A stretch of 64,000 bases of DNA from Ardenticatenaceae bacterium (GTDB lineage Bacteria; Chloroflexota; Anaerolineae; Promineifilales; Promineifilaceae): contig WYBM01000010.1 of assembly GCA_011525915.1 (NCBI GenBank), forward strand, positions 1 through 64,000, written 5' to 3'. How positions within the stretch are numbered: position 1 is the first letter of the stretch; the number at the start of each line of letters is the position of its first letter. The position numbers were made by a program, and so were the translations under genes. Positions 17,657 through 26,541 of this stretch are shown here, piece by piece. The notes under the pieces are model-generated. The model saw only the letters and a program-made list of their open reading frames with translations, had not been told where the DNA came from and did not search any database.

Positions 17657-19294
17657 CTAACCTGACCCAATGCTTTCTATATAGTCGGTGTAACCGCCGA
17701 TATACTCATGAAGTTCTCCGTGATCCAGAGCCACCACCCGGTCAACAGCCTGATCAAGAAAATAACGGTCATGAGAAATGACCAGGATCGTGCCCACAAA
17801 CTCAGCCAATGTTTGTTCCAACACTTCAATCGAAGCGATGTCCAGGTTGTTGGTGGGTTCATCCAGCAGCAGCAAGTTGGGCCGGGTCAGCACCAACTTG
17901 GCCAGCTGCAGCCGGCTGCGCTCACCGCCGCTCAAAGTAGTAATAGGGCCATTTACCTGGCCATACGTGAATAGAAATTTAGTAAGAAAGGCTACTGCGT
18001 CACCTTCGCTCAGGGGGGCAGCTTGCCGTACCTCTTGCAGCGGTGTGTTGGCCATGTTGAGCGTTTCCTGTTCCTGGGCATAATAGCCAATTTTGATACT
18101 GGGGCCTATTTTGATGACGCCCTGCATAACGGCCTCCGGCGTCAGTAGTTGTTTAAGCAGCATAGATTTGCCCGCGCCATTGGGCCCCACCAACCCTACC
18201 CGATCCCCATGCCAGAGGGTGAGGTTAAGACCATGCCAGAGAACACGGCCGTCTGGCAGTGTTTTGCTCACATTGATCAATTCCATGACCTTGTTACTGC
18301 CCCGCCAGCCATTTAAGTTCAGGGTCATACGCCGCGCATCGGTGACTTTATCTATCTTATCCATGTTGTCTAACATTTTGCGGCGGCTGCGTGCCTGGCG
18401 AATGTGCCGTTCGTCCACCACTAAAGAGGCCCACAGTTCAAAACGGGCAATAGCGGCCTCTATACGCGCGATCTCCTTTTGCTGCGCCTGGTAAAGCTGT
18501 TGTTGCCGCAAACGGCGCAGCTCCCGTTCGGTGGTGTAGGCGGTGTAATTGCCGGGGTAGATCGTAAGACGGCCGTTCTCCAGCTCCGCAATGTGCGTCG
18601 CCACCTCATCTAACAAGTACCGGTCGTGGGAAATGATGACCACCCCACCAGAGTAATTGTTGAGCAGCTTTTCCAGGTCTTCTTTGGCTGGTACGTCCAG
18701 GTGGTTGTCTGGCTCATCAAGCAGCAGCAGGGTAGGCTGCCGCACGATAAGCCTGGCCAGCAAGACCAGCTTCTTCTGGCCACCGCTGAGATGGGCTATA
18801 GGCGTGTGCCAATGTTCTGGCGTCAGCCCCACACGGTTTAGCGCTTCTTTGACCAGACTTTCGTAACGGGGGCCATTCAGGCGTTCATAGTCATCCAGGG
18901 CACGGCCGTGTTGAGCCATCACTCTTTCCAACGCCACCGCGTTTTCATAGATGGCCGGGTCTGCCATTTGTATTTCCAGGTGTGAAAGCCTGGTTTCTAC
19001 GGCCGTCAGTTCAGGGACGGCCGTGAGCGCTTCTTGCATTACGGTACGCGCCTCCGTCAGCGCTGGCTCTTGTTCCAAGCGCGCCCACGTCAACCCCGGC
19101 GCGCGGAAGATGTTGCCGGCTTCCGCCGGACATTCACCGGCAATCAGCTTCATCAGCGTAGATTTGCCAGCGCCGTTAGGCCCCACCAGGCCCACACGTT
19201 GGTTGGCCTGAATCTCCCAACTGATCTCCTGGAAGATAACACGCCCGGAAAGATTCACAGCCACCTTATCAAGATTAACAATTATTTCTGCCAT
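17657..19294 (-). CDS. ABC-F family ATPase
   Basis: A soluble tandem-ABC protein of 545 aa with no membrane domain. It has two Walker A sites (both GLVGPNGAGKS), two signature motifs (LSGGQKK and LSGGERSR) and two Walker B/D-loop segments (LLLDEPDNHLD and LLLDEPTNNLD), separated by a charged coiled-coil linker of about 80 residues (roughly 240-320). This is the layout of ABC-F ribosome-binding factors such as EttA, Uup, YheS and the antibiotic-resistance members (Vga, Msr, VmlR). The subclass is not certain by eye. The first D-loop has Asp where Thr is usual. AAAGGAG precedes the ATG. A classic intrinsic terminator and a potential leader peptide lie immediately upstream on the same strand, so expression is probably controlled by attenuation. 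Confidence 0.9.
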   Translation of the reverse strand: MAEIIVNLDKVAVNLSGRVIFQEISWEIQANQRVGLVGPNGAGKSTLMKLIAGECPAEAGNIFRAPGLTWARLEQEPALTEARTVMQEALTAVPELTAVETRLSHLEIQMADPAIYENAVALERVMAQHGRALDDYERLNGPRYESLVKEALNRVGLTPEHWHTPIAHLSGGQKKLVLLARLIVRQPTLLLLDEPDNHLDVPAKEDLEKLLNNYSGGVVIISHDRYLLDEVATHIAELENGRLTIYPGNYTAYTTERELRRLRQQQLYQAQQKEIARIEAAIARFELWASLVVDERHIRQARSRRKMLDNMDKIDKVTDARRMTLNLNGWRGSNKVMELINVSKTLPDGRVLWHGLNLTLWHGDRVGLVGPNGAGKSMLLKQLLTPEAVMQGVIKIGPSIKIGYYAQEQETLNMANTPLQEVRQAAPLSEGDAVAFLTKFLFTYGQVNGPITTLSGGERSRLQLAKLVLTRPNLLLLDEPTNNLDIASIEVLEQTLAEFVGTILVISHDRYFLDQAVDRVVALDHGELHEYIGGYTDYIESIGSG

Positions 19295-19315
19295 GGGTAC
19301 TCCTTTGCCACAAAC

Positions 19316-19345
19316 AAAAAAAGCCGAGGCAGTGGCCTCGGCTTT
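19316..19345 (-). promoter_or_regulatory. Intrinsic terminator in the ABC-F leader (attenuator)
   Basis: Read on the minus strand, a perfect 11-bp stem (AAAGCCGAGGC against GCCTCGGCTTT) with a four-base loop is followed by a T-run and ends about 20 bases before the ABC-F ATG. A terminator placed between a promoter and its own gene implies conditional readthrough. An upstream GCCTCGG (minus strand, 19402-19396) is complementary to CCGAGGC of the left arm and could form the alternative antiterminator. Confidence 0.75.
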
Positions 19346-19671
19346 GGATATATTTTCTAATAAACTAGAGTGTCAGGTTTACATAAAGTTCTTATCCGAG
19401 GCGCGTGGAACTGACCTCAACGTAAAACATCCTAAAGAAGACGTGCGGACAATCTGTCCACTATAACCAGATAAGAAGATCATGATACCTTAAGCATAAC
19501 GCAAGCAAATGAATCGTGCCACAAAATCGCACTCTGCCCGGATGGGCACGGCCGTCGTTCGGCTGTGCCAGATAACCAGGAGCATTGTGCCCATTTGTGG
19601 GGAACGTAATCATCTGTGACTTCATCACTACCAACCCCTTTTACACATCGCTCGCTTACACACGCACACAC
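19346..19671. other. Intergenic region upstream of the ABC-F gene
   Basis: 326 bases without a full gene. The part to about 19480 is the presumed ABC-F leader, with the putative leader peptide, the antiterminator segment at 19396-19402 and a GGACA/TGTCC inverted repeat near 19447-19459. A TATAGT at about 19467-19462 (minus strand) could be a -10 element, but no good -35 was seen. The rest (19480-19671) holds one ACGGCCGT and nothing I can name. Confidence 0.4.
19392..19430 (-). CDS. Putative leader peptide of the ABC-F gene
   Basis: A 12-codon frame MFYVEVSSTRLG followed by TAA. Its last codons (CGC CTC GGA) contain the GCCTCGG that can pair with the terminator's left arm, so a ribosome reaching the stop would block the antiterminator, and one stalled earlier would free it. 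That arrangement matches ribosome-mediated attenuation known for ABC-F and Erm resistance genes. Weak points: the only purines upstream (AGG) touch the ATG, so the ribosome-binding site is poor. A second minimal ATG-TAA pair follows at about 19385-19380. Confidence 0.35.
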   Translation of the reverse strand: MFYVEVSSTRLG

Positions 19672-21021
19672 TCATTCACAAGAAAGCCAGATCAATGTGG
19701 TATAGGGGAAAAACGGCCGTTGTCGCCAGCGCATTGTACCATCTATGTCTACAATATCCAGGCTGGGGAATTCACCGGGCGGCGCATCTTGTTCCATTTG
19801 AGAGAGGGCAAACAACTGGTTGTCTGGCGCCCAGAACGGGTCACCCAGGCCAGCCAGGTGATCACGAATGGTCACGGGAGCACGGCCGTCCAGATAGACC
19901 AGAGTAAGCGCTTCATCGCCACGTGGCCCCCGTTTGAGCAGCATCAATGAATGGTCTGGTGACCAGAAACGGCCGTTTTGCTGGCTGTCTGGCATGGGAA
20001 CCTGAAAAACCAGGGTCCCATCGCCCCTATAACCCCATTCAAAACCATCGGCCCAAAAGGTCACCATATCCGCGTGTGGATCATACTGCCAGTGCGCGAT
20101 CTCCTTAAAACCGGCAGCTATGTTCCGGGTCAGGCCGCTGGTGGCCTCTCGGACCACCACGTTGTACCCTGCGGCCGCTGGCTGTATAAAAAGCAAATGC
20201 TGGTGGTCACCCAGCCAAAACATGGGCCACAGGGGCGGTGTGGGCAAAGGGTAAGGTTTGGCCTGCCAGCTGACGGTGTCGGCAATGGCCAGGTAGGACG
20301 GCGCCGCCAGCGCCACCCATTCCCCAGAAAAAGCAAAAAGCGGCGGCTGGTGATCAGCGCGGGCCGTCAGCACTTCCTGCACAGACCGATCATCCAGGCG
20401 ATAGGCCATCAGGCGGTAAAAGGCATTCGCCGTCGGCCGGGCGGCAAAATACAAGGCGCGGCTGTCTGGCGACCAGGCAAAGGGCATCTCACCAGAGGGA
20501 GCAGCCGCATACCGACCAATCTCCTCATGGGCCACACCGGCCACTTCATAGACGCTCAACACATAAACGCGTTCCGGACGTTCCTGTAAGGAATCTACAT
20601 AGATGATATAGACCAACGCGACCGCCTGACCATCATGGGCCCAGGCCAGGTGTTTAACCTCATGGATGTCGCCCAACTGAAAAACAACCTCTGCCCCGGT
20701 CAGTTGATTGGTCAGGGCAAGAGTGGGCAGCTGGCCGTAGATATTACCAGCCACGGCCGTCCACGTCTTTTGAGGGTTCACGGCCGTGGCCAACGTGTTA
20801 AAGTCTGTGAGCGTCTCTCGTGTCAGATAATAGGTGTGGTCGGTGTTTTCACAATGGGGGGGAAACGGGGCCATGCTTGCATGTAAAATTTCATTATAGG
20901 CCTCCCAGTCAAACGTAAGCGTGGGCACGGCCGTAGGCGTGGCCACGGCCGTGGCCGGCGATGGCTCATGCCGGCAAGCGACCAATCCCCAACATATCAC
21001 TATCCAAATGATCCATTTCAT
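19672..21021 (-). CDS. Lipoprotein with TolB-like propeller repeats
   Basis: Secreted lipoprotein of about 449 aa: MKWIIWIVICWGLVAC gives a short signal peptide with lipobox Cys at residue 16. The start at 21021 is chosen because GGAG sits six bases upstream and the signal peptide begins there; a longer frame reaches 21075. The body has several repeats of the form WSPDSRALYFA, WAPDNQLFALS and FWSPDHSLMLL, typical of WD40-like/PD40 (TolB-type) blades, and a scattered ACGGCCGT load. Such proteins bind ligands or partners at the cell surface. No enzyme motif is seen. It follows the LCP gene on the same strand, about 300 bp apart with a palindromic repeat between them. Confidence 0.7.
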   Translation of the reverse strand: MKWIIWIVICWGLVACRHEPSPATAVATPTAVPTLTFDWEAYNEILHASMAPFPPHCENTDHTYYLTRETLTDFNTLATAVNPQKTWTAVAGNIYGQLPTLALTNQLTGAEVVFQLGDIHEVKHLAWAHDGQAVALVYIIYVDSLQERPERVYVLSVYEVAGVAHEEIGRYAAAPSGEMPFAWSPDSRALYFAARPTANAFYRLMAYRLDDRSVQEVLTARADHQPPLFAFSGEWVALAAPSYLAIADTVSWQAKPYPLPTPPLWPMFWLGDHQHLLFIQPAAAGYNVVVREATSGLTRNIAAGFKEIAHWQYDPHADMVTFWADGFEWGYRGDGTLVFQVPMPDSQQNGRFWSPDHSLMLLKRGPRGDEALTLVYLDGRAPVTIRDHLAGLGDPFWAPDNQLFALSQMEQDAPPGEFPSLDIVDIDGTMRWRQRPFFPYTTLIWLSCE

Positions 21022-21242
21022 ACACTGCTCCTTCAACTCATTCACGCGTGAATCATTCACGTGTAAATTGCGCACATTACAAAATGTTGCCCACTATACT
21101 AACGATGATAATCAAGCACAACCTGGCGATTGGCCGTCTATCAGGGAGCGACTTCCCCACGCACCAGGGCCCCCAACGATACCCGTTTGTCAATCGACAG
21201 TGGCTAAAGGTTCATTTAAAAATAACTCCGGGCTTTTGCCAG

Positions 21243-21320
21243 GTCATCAGTCATCAGTGTCCAGTCATCAGTTCAGAAGAACACTTAACTGATCACTGAC
21301 AACTGAATACCGATCACTTA
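21243..21320. repeat. 78-bp palindromic ACTGA-word repeat, copy A
   Basis: An imperfect palindrome of TCAGT and ACTGA words. It aligns without gaps to the copy at 36226-36303, with about 64 of 78 positions identical by my count, including a shared centre (CAGAAGAACACTTAACTG versus CAGAGGAACACTCAACTG). It overlaps the stop codon of the LCP gene (minus strand, 21318-21320), placing it at that gene's 3' end. The rest of 21022-21317 has nothing I can name. Confidence 0.7.
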
Positions 21321-22814
21321 ATCTGCCGGGGAGAGTAAAAAAGGCAGGCAGGGGTTCGCGTCATAACCAAGCGTGACCCGGTAATCTACCTGGCTGCCCG
21401 CTGCTGTACTTTGCACAATATTTTCCGGTTTACGGTGAAAGAGCCAGCTTAATAGGCCCGCATAAGCCCCCTTAAAGTTGGGGCCAAAATATTCGATGGT
21501 GGTCGTGGCCGGGGTGTGAGTCACGGCCGTGTACACCGGCACAAACCCATACCAGGCCAGGTTATCGGCCATCTGCCGGTAGAGGATAGCATCGGCCGTG
21601 ACCACCTCTACACGAAGAGACGGCCCTTCTGCCCGGTTTAGGGCTGGCGGCTGCATCAGCCGGCGCAGCGTGGGCGCCGCCGCCGCCCATTGCAGCAGTT
21701 GTACCGAACCACTATCTGGCGCTCGCCATGACTTAAAGGCCTCATAAGGCAGCGTCAGATGCTGGATGCCATTCTCTTTAACGGCCGGGGCCAGCGCCGC
21801 TAATTCCAGCATCACCGACAGGGGAATGTCTGTTTCTATATTGTGCTGGTAGGCCGCCCATAAGTCGGGCAGTTGCGGCAGCATATTTAAGTCCAGCCCT
21901 TTATGGAAGATGCCTCGCAAAAGGCGCTGCTGGCGCAAACCGCGCTCAAAATCATTGGTGGTACGCCGCGAGCGGGCAAACCACAACGCCAGATCGCCAT
22001 CCATGGGCTGTATACCTGGCTCCAGGGTAAATAACTCCCAGTTTTCTTCTACTTCTGGGTCCAGCTCCGGGGAGACAAGCCGCCAATCGGTAAGTGGACA
22101 GTTGATGACCATCTCAACACCTCCCACGGCGTCTACGGCTTCTTTGAAGCCGTTAAAACCAATGCGAGCATAATAATCCACTTCTATACCTACATTGTAG
22201 GCAATGGTATCTTTAAGCAGCCCACCACCGCCGCCAGGATAATCACTGCCATGCCCATGAGGCAGGGCCTGGTTAATGCGTGTCATACGCCAGCCAGGGA
22301 TAACCACATACAGGTCTCGCGGCAGGTTCAGCATGGTGGCCGTCTTATGCTGGCGGTCAATGGACACAAGGATCAGGCTGTCGGTGCGGCCACCCTGGGG
22401 TGTGGTGACGTCATTACCCAGCAAGATGATGTTGGTGACGGTATCGGGTTGGGTAAAAAGAGGAACCGGCGTAGGCACGGCCGTGCCCGGCGGGTGTGTC
22501 GTAGCGTCAATGGTGGCGTAAGGCCAGGGTGTGGCTGATGGCGGCAAAAGGGTGAGGGTGGCCGATGGCAAAGGGGTGGGGGTAGTTGGTGGTCGTTCAG
22601 GCGTAAAGGCATTCTGTGGCTGTTCGTGGGTGGCGGCTGCGGGAGCGATCAGCGAAGCTGCGGGAGCGGTCAGCAAAGCTGCGGGGACGGCTGGCAAAAC
22701 GGGCGTGTCCGTGGCCAAGGGTGTATGAAAGGGTGTGGGAGGCGGCATCGCTGCCGGCCCACAGGCAGTACACAAAATCAACCAGAGAGATGCAAAAAAA
22801 AGCGTTTGTTTCAT
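21318..22814 (-). CDS. LytR-CpsA-Psr (LCP) family lipoprotein
   Basis: Cell-envelope phosphotransferase family that attaches undecaprenyl-linked glycans to peptidoglycan. The N-terminus has a signal peptide ending in a lipobox (LILCTAC, Cys about residue 18), then about 100 residues of Pro/Thr/Ala-rich linker. The LCP domain runs from about residue 125 (IILLGNDVTTPQGGRTDSLILVSID) with LNLPRDLYVVIPG, NCPLTDWR and a later LWFARSRRTTNDFERGLRQQRLL, which carries the conserved Arg pair. A C-terminal part (about 390-498) is probably LytR_C-like. A lipid anchor instead of the usual N-terminal helix is a variation. It could attach the glycan made by the 42849-51656 locus, but there is no direct link. 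Divergent from the GMC gene with 51 bp between starts. Confidence 0.88.
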   Translation of the reverse strand: MKQTLFFASLWLILCTACGPAAMPPPTPFHTPLATDTPVLPAVPAALLTAPAASLIAPAAATHEQPQNAFTPERPPTTPTPLPSATLTLLPPSATPWPYATIDATTHPPGTAVPTPVPLFTQPDTVTNIILLGNDVTTPQGGRTDSLILVSIDRQHKTATMLNLPRDLYVVIPGWRMTRINQALPHGHGSDYPGGGGGLLKDTIAYNVGIEVDYYARIGFNGFKEAVDAVGGVEMVINCPLTDWRLVSPELDPEVEENWELFTLEPGIQPMDGDLALWFARSRRTTNDFERGLRQQRLLRGIFHKGLDLNMLPQLPDLWAAYQHNIETDIPLSVMLELAALAPAVKENGIQHLTLPYEAFKSWRAPDSGSVQLLQWAAAAPTLRRLMQPPALNRAEGPSLRVEVVTADAILYRQMADNLAWYGFVPVYTAVTHTPATTTIEYFGPNFKGAYAGLLSWLFHRKPENIVQSTAAGSQVDYRVTLGYDANPCLPFLLSPAD

Positions 22815-22865
22815 TGACCAGAATTGTAACGCAGGTTGGGCAGGGAGGTGTGATACAATCGGCGC

Positions 22866-24203
22866 ATGTTAAAAAAAGAAACCGACGTCATCATTGTGGG
22901 TTCAGGGCCGGGCGGGGCCACGGTGGCCCGTGAACTGGCCCGCTCAAAGGCTGGGCTGGGGGTGACGCTGCTGGAACACGGCCGTGACTGGCGCACCAAC
23001 CCCCTCTACGGCACCTACCCCGGCGGCCTGATGTACACAGACAAAGCTTCTTTCCTGACCACCCAGGAAGGGTTGTCTATTGTCCGCCCGCTTATGGTGG
23101 GCGGGGCGACAGGCATGTACTGCGGCTGTGCGGCACGGCCGTTGCCCTGGTGGCAAACTCGCTACGGCATAGATCTGGCTGCCTATGCCGATGAAACCAC
23201 CGCCGAGCTCAATATTGCCCCTTTGCCTGCCATCTGGCGTGGCCTGGCCAGCACCCGCCTGGCGGAGGCCGCTGCTGATTTGGGTATGGACTGGTTCCCC
23301 CAAGACAAGTTTATGCAGCCAGCACGGGCACCCCGTGGCTTTGATTGTGATGCTACCTGCATGTTAGGCTGCCGCTGTGGGGCCAAGTGGCACGCCGCCG
23401 AATTTGTAGATGAAGCGGTAGCACAGGGCCTGGATTTGTGGACCGGGGCACAGGTGCTGCGGGTATTGACCGAAAACGGCCGAGCCGCCGGCGTCTGGGG
23501 CAAATGGCGCGGCCAGGCTTTTGCTATCTATGCCCCGGTAGTCATTCTGGCCGCCGGGGGTATTGGCACACCCCTGATTTTGCAACGGAGCGGCCTGCCT
23601 GCTGCCGGGCAGGGCATGACCATGGACACAACGGTCATGGTTTACGGCCACGCGCCCTACAAAGGCATTGGCCATGAGCCGCCCATGACCTGGAGCTATG
23701 CCGATGACGACTTAGGCGTGCTGTATTCTACGTTGATTGACCCGTGGCTCAATTACCCCATCGTTGCCCTGCGTAAAGGGCCAGCCTATCCACTGACGTG
23801 GCGTCGTTGGGGGCATACGCTGGGGGTGATGATCAAGCTAAAAGATGAGATTAGCGGCTTTGTACAGGCGAAAAAGCGCGGCTTCATTGTCAGCAAAGGG
23901 CTGACCACCCAAGATCGGACCAGGCTCACGGCCGCGGAAATGGTGGCCAGCCGCATTTTACGCCAGGCGGGCTGCCACCCAGATACCATCTTTACCACCC
24001 CGCTGCGCGGCACACACCCCTCTGGCACAGTACGCATTGGCCGGATGTTGACCACTGACCTGGAAACTGAAATCGAGAACCTGTACGTCTGCGACGCCAG
24101 TGTCTTCCCCGAAGCACTGGCCCGCCCTACCGTGCTCACCATCATTACCCTGGCTAAACGCCTTAGCGACCACCTGCTTCATCATGGTTTTACAGCTTCG
24201 TGA
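22866..24203 (+). CDS. GMC-family FAD oxidoreductase
   Basis: A 445-aa flavoprotein with the N-terminal FAD fold VIIVGSGPGGATVARELAR, and the C-terminal GMC signature TTPLRGTHPSGTVRIG plus CDASVFPEALARPTVLTIITLAKR. It lacks the cholesterol-oxidase-type insert and has two Cys-rich spots (MYCGCAARPLP near residue 82 and CDATCMLGCRCG near 165) that might bind metal or form disulfides. Members oxidise alcohols, choline or glucose, or reduce C=C bonds; the substrate is unknown. Its stop overlaps the start of the next gene by 20 bases, so the two are coupled. No signal peptide is present. Confidence 0.85.
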   Translation: MLKKETDVIIVGSGPGGATVARELARSKAGLGVTLLEHGRDWRTNPLYGTYPGGLMYTDKASFLTTQEGLSIVRPLMVGGATGMYCGCAARPLPWWQTRYGIDLAAYADETTAELNIAPLPAIWRGLASTRLAEAAADLGMDWFPQDKFMQPARAPRGFDCDATCMLGCRCGAKWHAAEFVDEAVAQGLDLWTGAQVLRVLTENGRAAGVWGKWRGQAFAIYAPVVILAAGGIGTPLILQRSGLPAAGQGMTMDTTVMVYGHAPYKGIGHEPPMTWSYADDDLGVLYSTLIDPWLNYPIVALRKGPAYPLTWRRWGHTLGVMIKLKDEISGFVQAKKRGFIVSKGLTTQDRTRLTAAEMVASRILRQAGCHPDTIFTTPLRGTHPSGTVRIGRMLTTDLETEIENLYVCDASVFPEALARPTVLTIITLAKRLSDHLLHHGFTAS

Positions 24204-25230
24204 CCGGCTAAACCAATTTCCGCGGCTGCGCTACGGCCGTCTGCCCACCCCCCTGGAGCCTTTGCCCCACCTTACCCGCCAGTTAGACGGGTCAGGTCAC
24301 GGCGGGCCACAGGTGTGGATCAAGCGGGATGATGGTTATGGCCCTGGGCTGGGCGGCAATAAGGGGCGCAAATTGGAATTTCTGATGGCGGAGGTGCTGC
24401 GCCAGGGGAAACAAAAAGTGGTGACGTTTGGCGGGCTGCAATCTAACCACGCCCGCATGACGGCCGCGGCCTGCGCCGGTTTGGGGCTGGCGGCGCACCT
24501 GTTTTTCTTTGAAAAACGGCCGTCTACACTGCAGGGCAACCTTTTTCTGGACGATCTCTTTAACGCCCACCTGCACTTTATTCCCTTTGGCAGTGGCGGT
24601 GACGCCAGCCTGACGCTGGCCAAAACAAACCGGCTGGTGCGGCTGCTGGCCGCGGCGCTGGTGGGGCCTAGAGCTTACTTTATGCCCGTGGGGGGGCACA
24701 CCGTTACGGGCAGCCTGGGCTACGTAGACGCTGCCCTGGAGATTCATGAGCAGGTAGGGGTGCTGGGGTTGACGGCGCAAAAGACGGTGGTGGTGACGGC
24801 CGTGGGCACCGGCGGTACACTGGCCGGCCTCATGGCCGGGCTGCACCTCATACGCTCCCCCATTCAGCTGCTGGGCATTGATATTGGTAAGTTGTGGAAA
24901 GCATTCCCGGCCAGCATCGCCCGGCTGGCCAGCGATTTATGCGCCGTGTTGGGTGATGCACACGAATTTAGAGCCACGGCCGTGCCCATGATTGAGGCGA
25001 CCTATGCCGGGCCGGGGTACAGCCTCATGCCCAGAGAAACGGCCGTGGCCATTCAGGCTCTGGCCCAAAGCGAAGGCATCTTGCTTGACCCCGTCTACAC
25101 TGGCAAAGCATTCGCCGGATTATTGGATCTGATTCAGAAAGGGAATTTTTCTCCAGAGAGCCATCTCATCTTCCTGCATACCGGTGGCTTTCCCGGCCTT
25201 TGGGCTTATTCACATGATTTACAAGGGTAG
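24184..25230 (+). CDS. PLP-dependent ACC deaminase/D-cysteine desulfhydrase family protein
   Basis: A 348-aa fold-type II PLP enzyme. WIKRDDGYGPGLGGNKGRKLEF holds the Schiff-base Lys region (GGNKGRK), followed by FGGLQSNHARMTAAACAGLG as in 1-aminocyclopropane-1-carboxylate deaminases and D-cysteine desulfhydrases, and a PLP-phosphate loop GTGGTLAGLMAG. The substrate cannot be separated by eye: true ACC deaminases need specific Lys/Tyr/Glu residues that require alignment. The ATG at 24184 is chosen because the family N-terminus (about 15 residues before RYGRLPTPLEPL) fits there; it overlaps the GMC gene by 20 bases. GMC and this enzyme may act on the same amino-alcohol or amino-acid pathway. 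Confidence 0.85.
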   Translation: MVLQLRDRLNQFPRLRYGRLPTPLEPLPHLTRQLDGSGHGGPQVWIKRDDGYGPGLGGNKGRKLEFLMAEVLRQGKQKVVTFGGLQSNHARMTAAACAGLGLAAHLFFFEKRPSTLQGNLFLDDLFNAHLHFIPFGSGGDASLTLAKTNRLVRLLAAALVGPRAYFMPVGGHTVTGSLGYVDAALEIHEQVGVLGLTAQKTVVVTAVGTGGTLAGLMAGLHLIRSPIQLLGIDIGKLWKAFPASIARLASDLCAVLGDAHEFRATAVPMIEATYAGPGYSLMPRETAVAIQALAQSEGILLDPVYTGKAFAGLLDLIQKGNFSPESHLIFLHTGGFPGLWAYSHDLQG

Positions 25231-25262
25231 GATTGAAGATGTAATGCCTACCTGGCCTGCTG

Positions 25263-26300
25263 TTAGTCAGCGCTGGCTACTAGAGAGGCGGCAATATGCT
25301 GCTGACGGTAACGCAGCATGATAAAAAAGGTAAAAGCAGCGAACCCGGCACTGGCCCCTACGACCGCCATCATTGGGCCGGTGAAAGGCATCAACAAAAG
25401 TGTCGTCACCAGCTCGACGGTAATGAGAACCAGAATAAAAGCAATCAGCACATCACGGTGAATGCAGAAAGCAAAGTAAGTGCCTAGGGGCGCCCCCACC
25501 GCCACCACAGGCGCCGCCACATACCAATAGTTCCAGACAATCCCAATGTCGTCGGTGATCACCCCATGCAAGAAAAAGCCATACAATGACGTCAGAGCCA
25601 TAATAATGACGGTTGTCGGGATGCTGATCTTTTCGTAAACCCCAAACGCCAGAGTCAGCACAATAAACGCCACCACATCCACCCCAGAACCTGTCTGCGC
25701 CGAAATAATGCCGCCTATAAACCCGGCCGTGCCAAACAGAAGAATGGCACCATTGCCGGACGCCGGCAATTTATACTGTGATGGGCAGCGTAATACCCAA
25801 CGCGAAACAAAGAGAGCCACCCCAAACAGCGACAGCACCAACGTATATAAAACACGTGAGTAGGCGCCAGGGACAACCAACCAGAAGGTTCCCAACGTCA
25901 TGCCCATGACACTACCGGCTGTTGACCACAAAATCACCCTGGGCATAATGTGCATACGCCGCGTGATGATAAAAATAGAAGCCATCACCATACCCACAGA
26001 TTGAATCATCAGGCCAAACGTGCGTGACTCAGCCGGGGGAATGTGCAGCACTTTAGTGAATACAGGAAAGGCAATGGCCGCTCCGCCCTGAGGGGTTGAC
26101 CCGGCCACAAATGAGCCAAACAGCATGGTTAAAGGCATGGACCAGTAATCTTTGTAAAGAACCCAGTTATGGGAAATGGTCATGTAAGTGGCCCAGACGG
26201 CGAGGAAAATGGCCAGGGCCACCGGGTACCCATAACGATGGATTACCGCTGCATTTACGCTTATAACCGGGGGCCGGAGCATGTTCTGTTCAAGATTCAT
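25263..26300 (-). CDS. TauE/SafE (TSUP) family anion transporter
   Basis: Integral membrane protein of 345 aa with about eight to nine helices. The TSUP family pattern is seen in the two-fold repeat: GSFVAGSTPQGGAAIAFPVF in the first half and GTAGFIGGIISAQTGSGVDV in the second. Relatives export sulfite, sulfoacetate or other organosulfonates, and some carry other anions. No sulfur-metabolism gene is next to it, but the sulfotransferases at 44901-48210 show the organism handles activated sulfate. It is divergent from the amine-oxidase-like cytochrome gene across 241 bp that hold no recognisable gene. Confidence 0.85.
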   Translation of the reverse strand: MNLEQNMLRPPVISVNAAVIHRYGYPVALAIFLAVWATYMTISHNWVLYKDYWSMPLTMLFGSFVAGSTPQGGAAIAFPVFTKVLHIPPAESRTFGLMIQSVGMVMASIFIITRRMHIMPRVILWSTAGSVMGMTLGTFWLVVPGAYSRVLYTLVLSLFGVALFVSRWVLRCPSQYKLPASGNGAILLFGTAGFIGGIISAQTGSGVDVVAFIVLTLAFGVYEKISIPTTVIIMALTSLYGFFLHGVITDDIGIVWNYWYVAAPVVAVGAPLGTYFAFCIHRDVLIAFILVLITVELVTTLLLMPFTGPMMAVVGASAGFAAFTFFIMLRYRQQHIAASLVASAD

Positions 26301-26541
26301 GGCTATTCTGCCTTATGTGAGTGATTTGGCGAAAGCACACGATGCGCTTTTGAATGGGTTTGTATGGTGAGGTGTATACGTACAATCAGCGGGGATCATA
26401 TGAGGTACGGCTTACAACGATCCTTTCCAGCGCCCGGCCGACAACTAAAACAGATGTGCACCTGCCAATAACCTTGACCTGGCTGGCCTTATACACCACA
26501 ATCCAGGCCATGTTAAACTTTCTAACCCAAAGGAGCACTGC

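Noticed and set aside
21022..21317. Small RNA gene or CRISPR-like array from repeated ATCAGT words
   Set aside because: Spacing is irregular with no unique spacers; the symmetry fits a single palindromic element with a second copy elsewhere.
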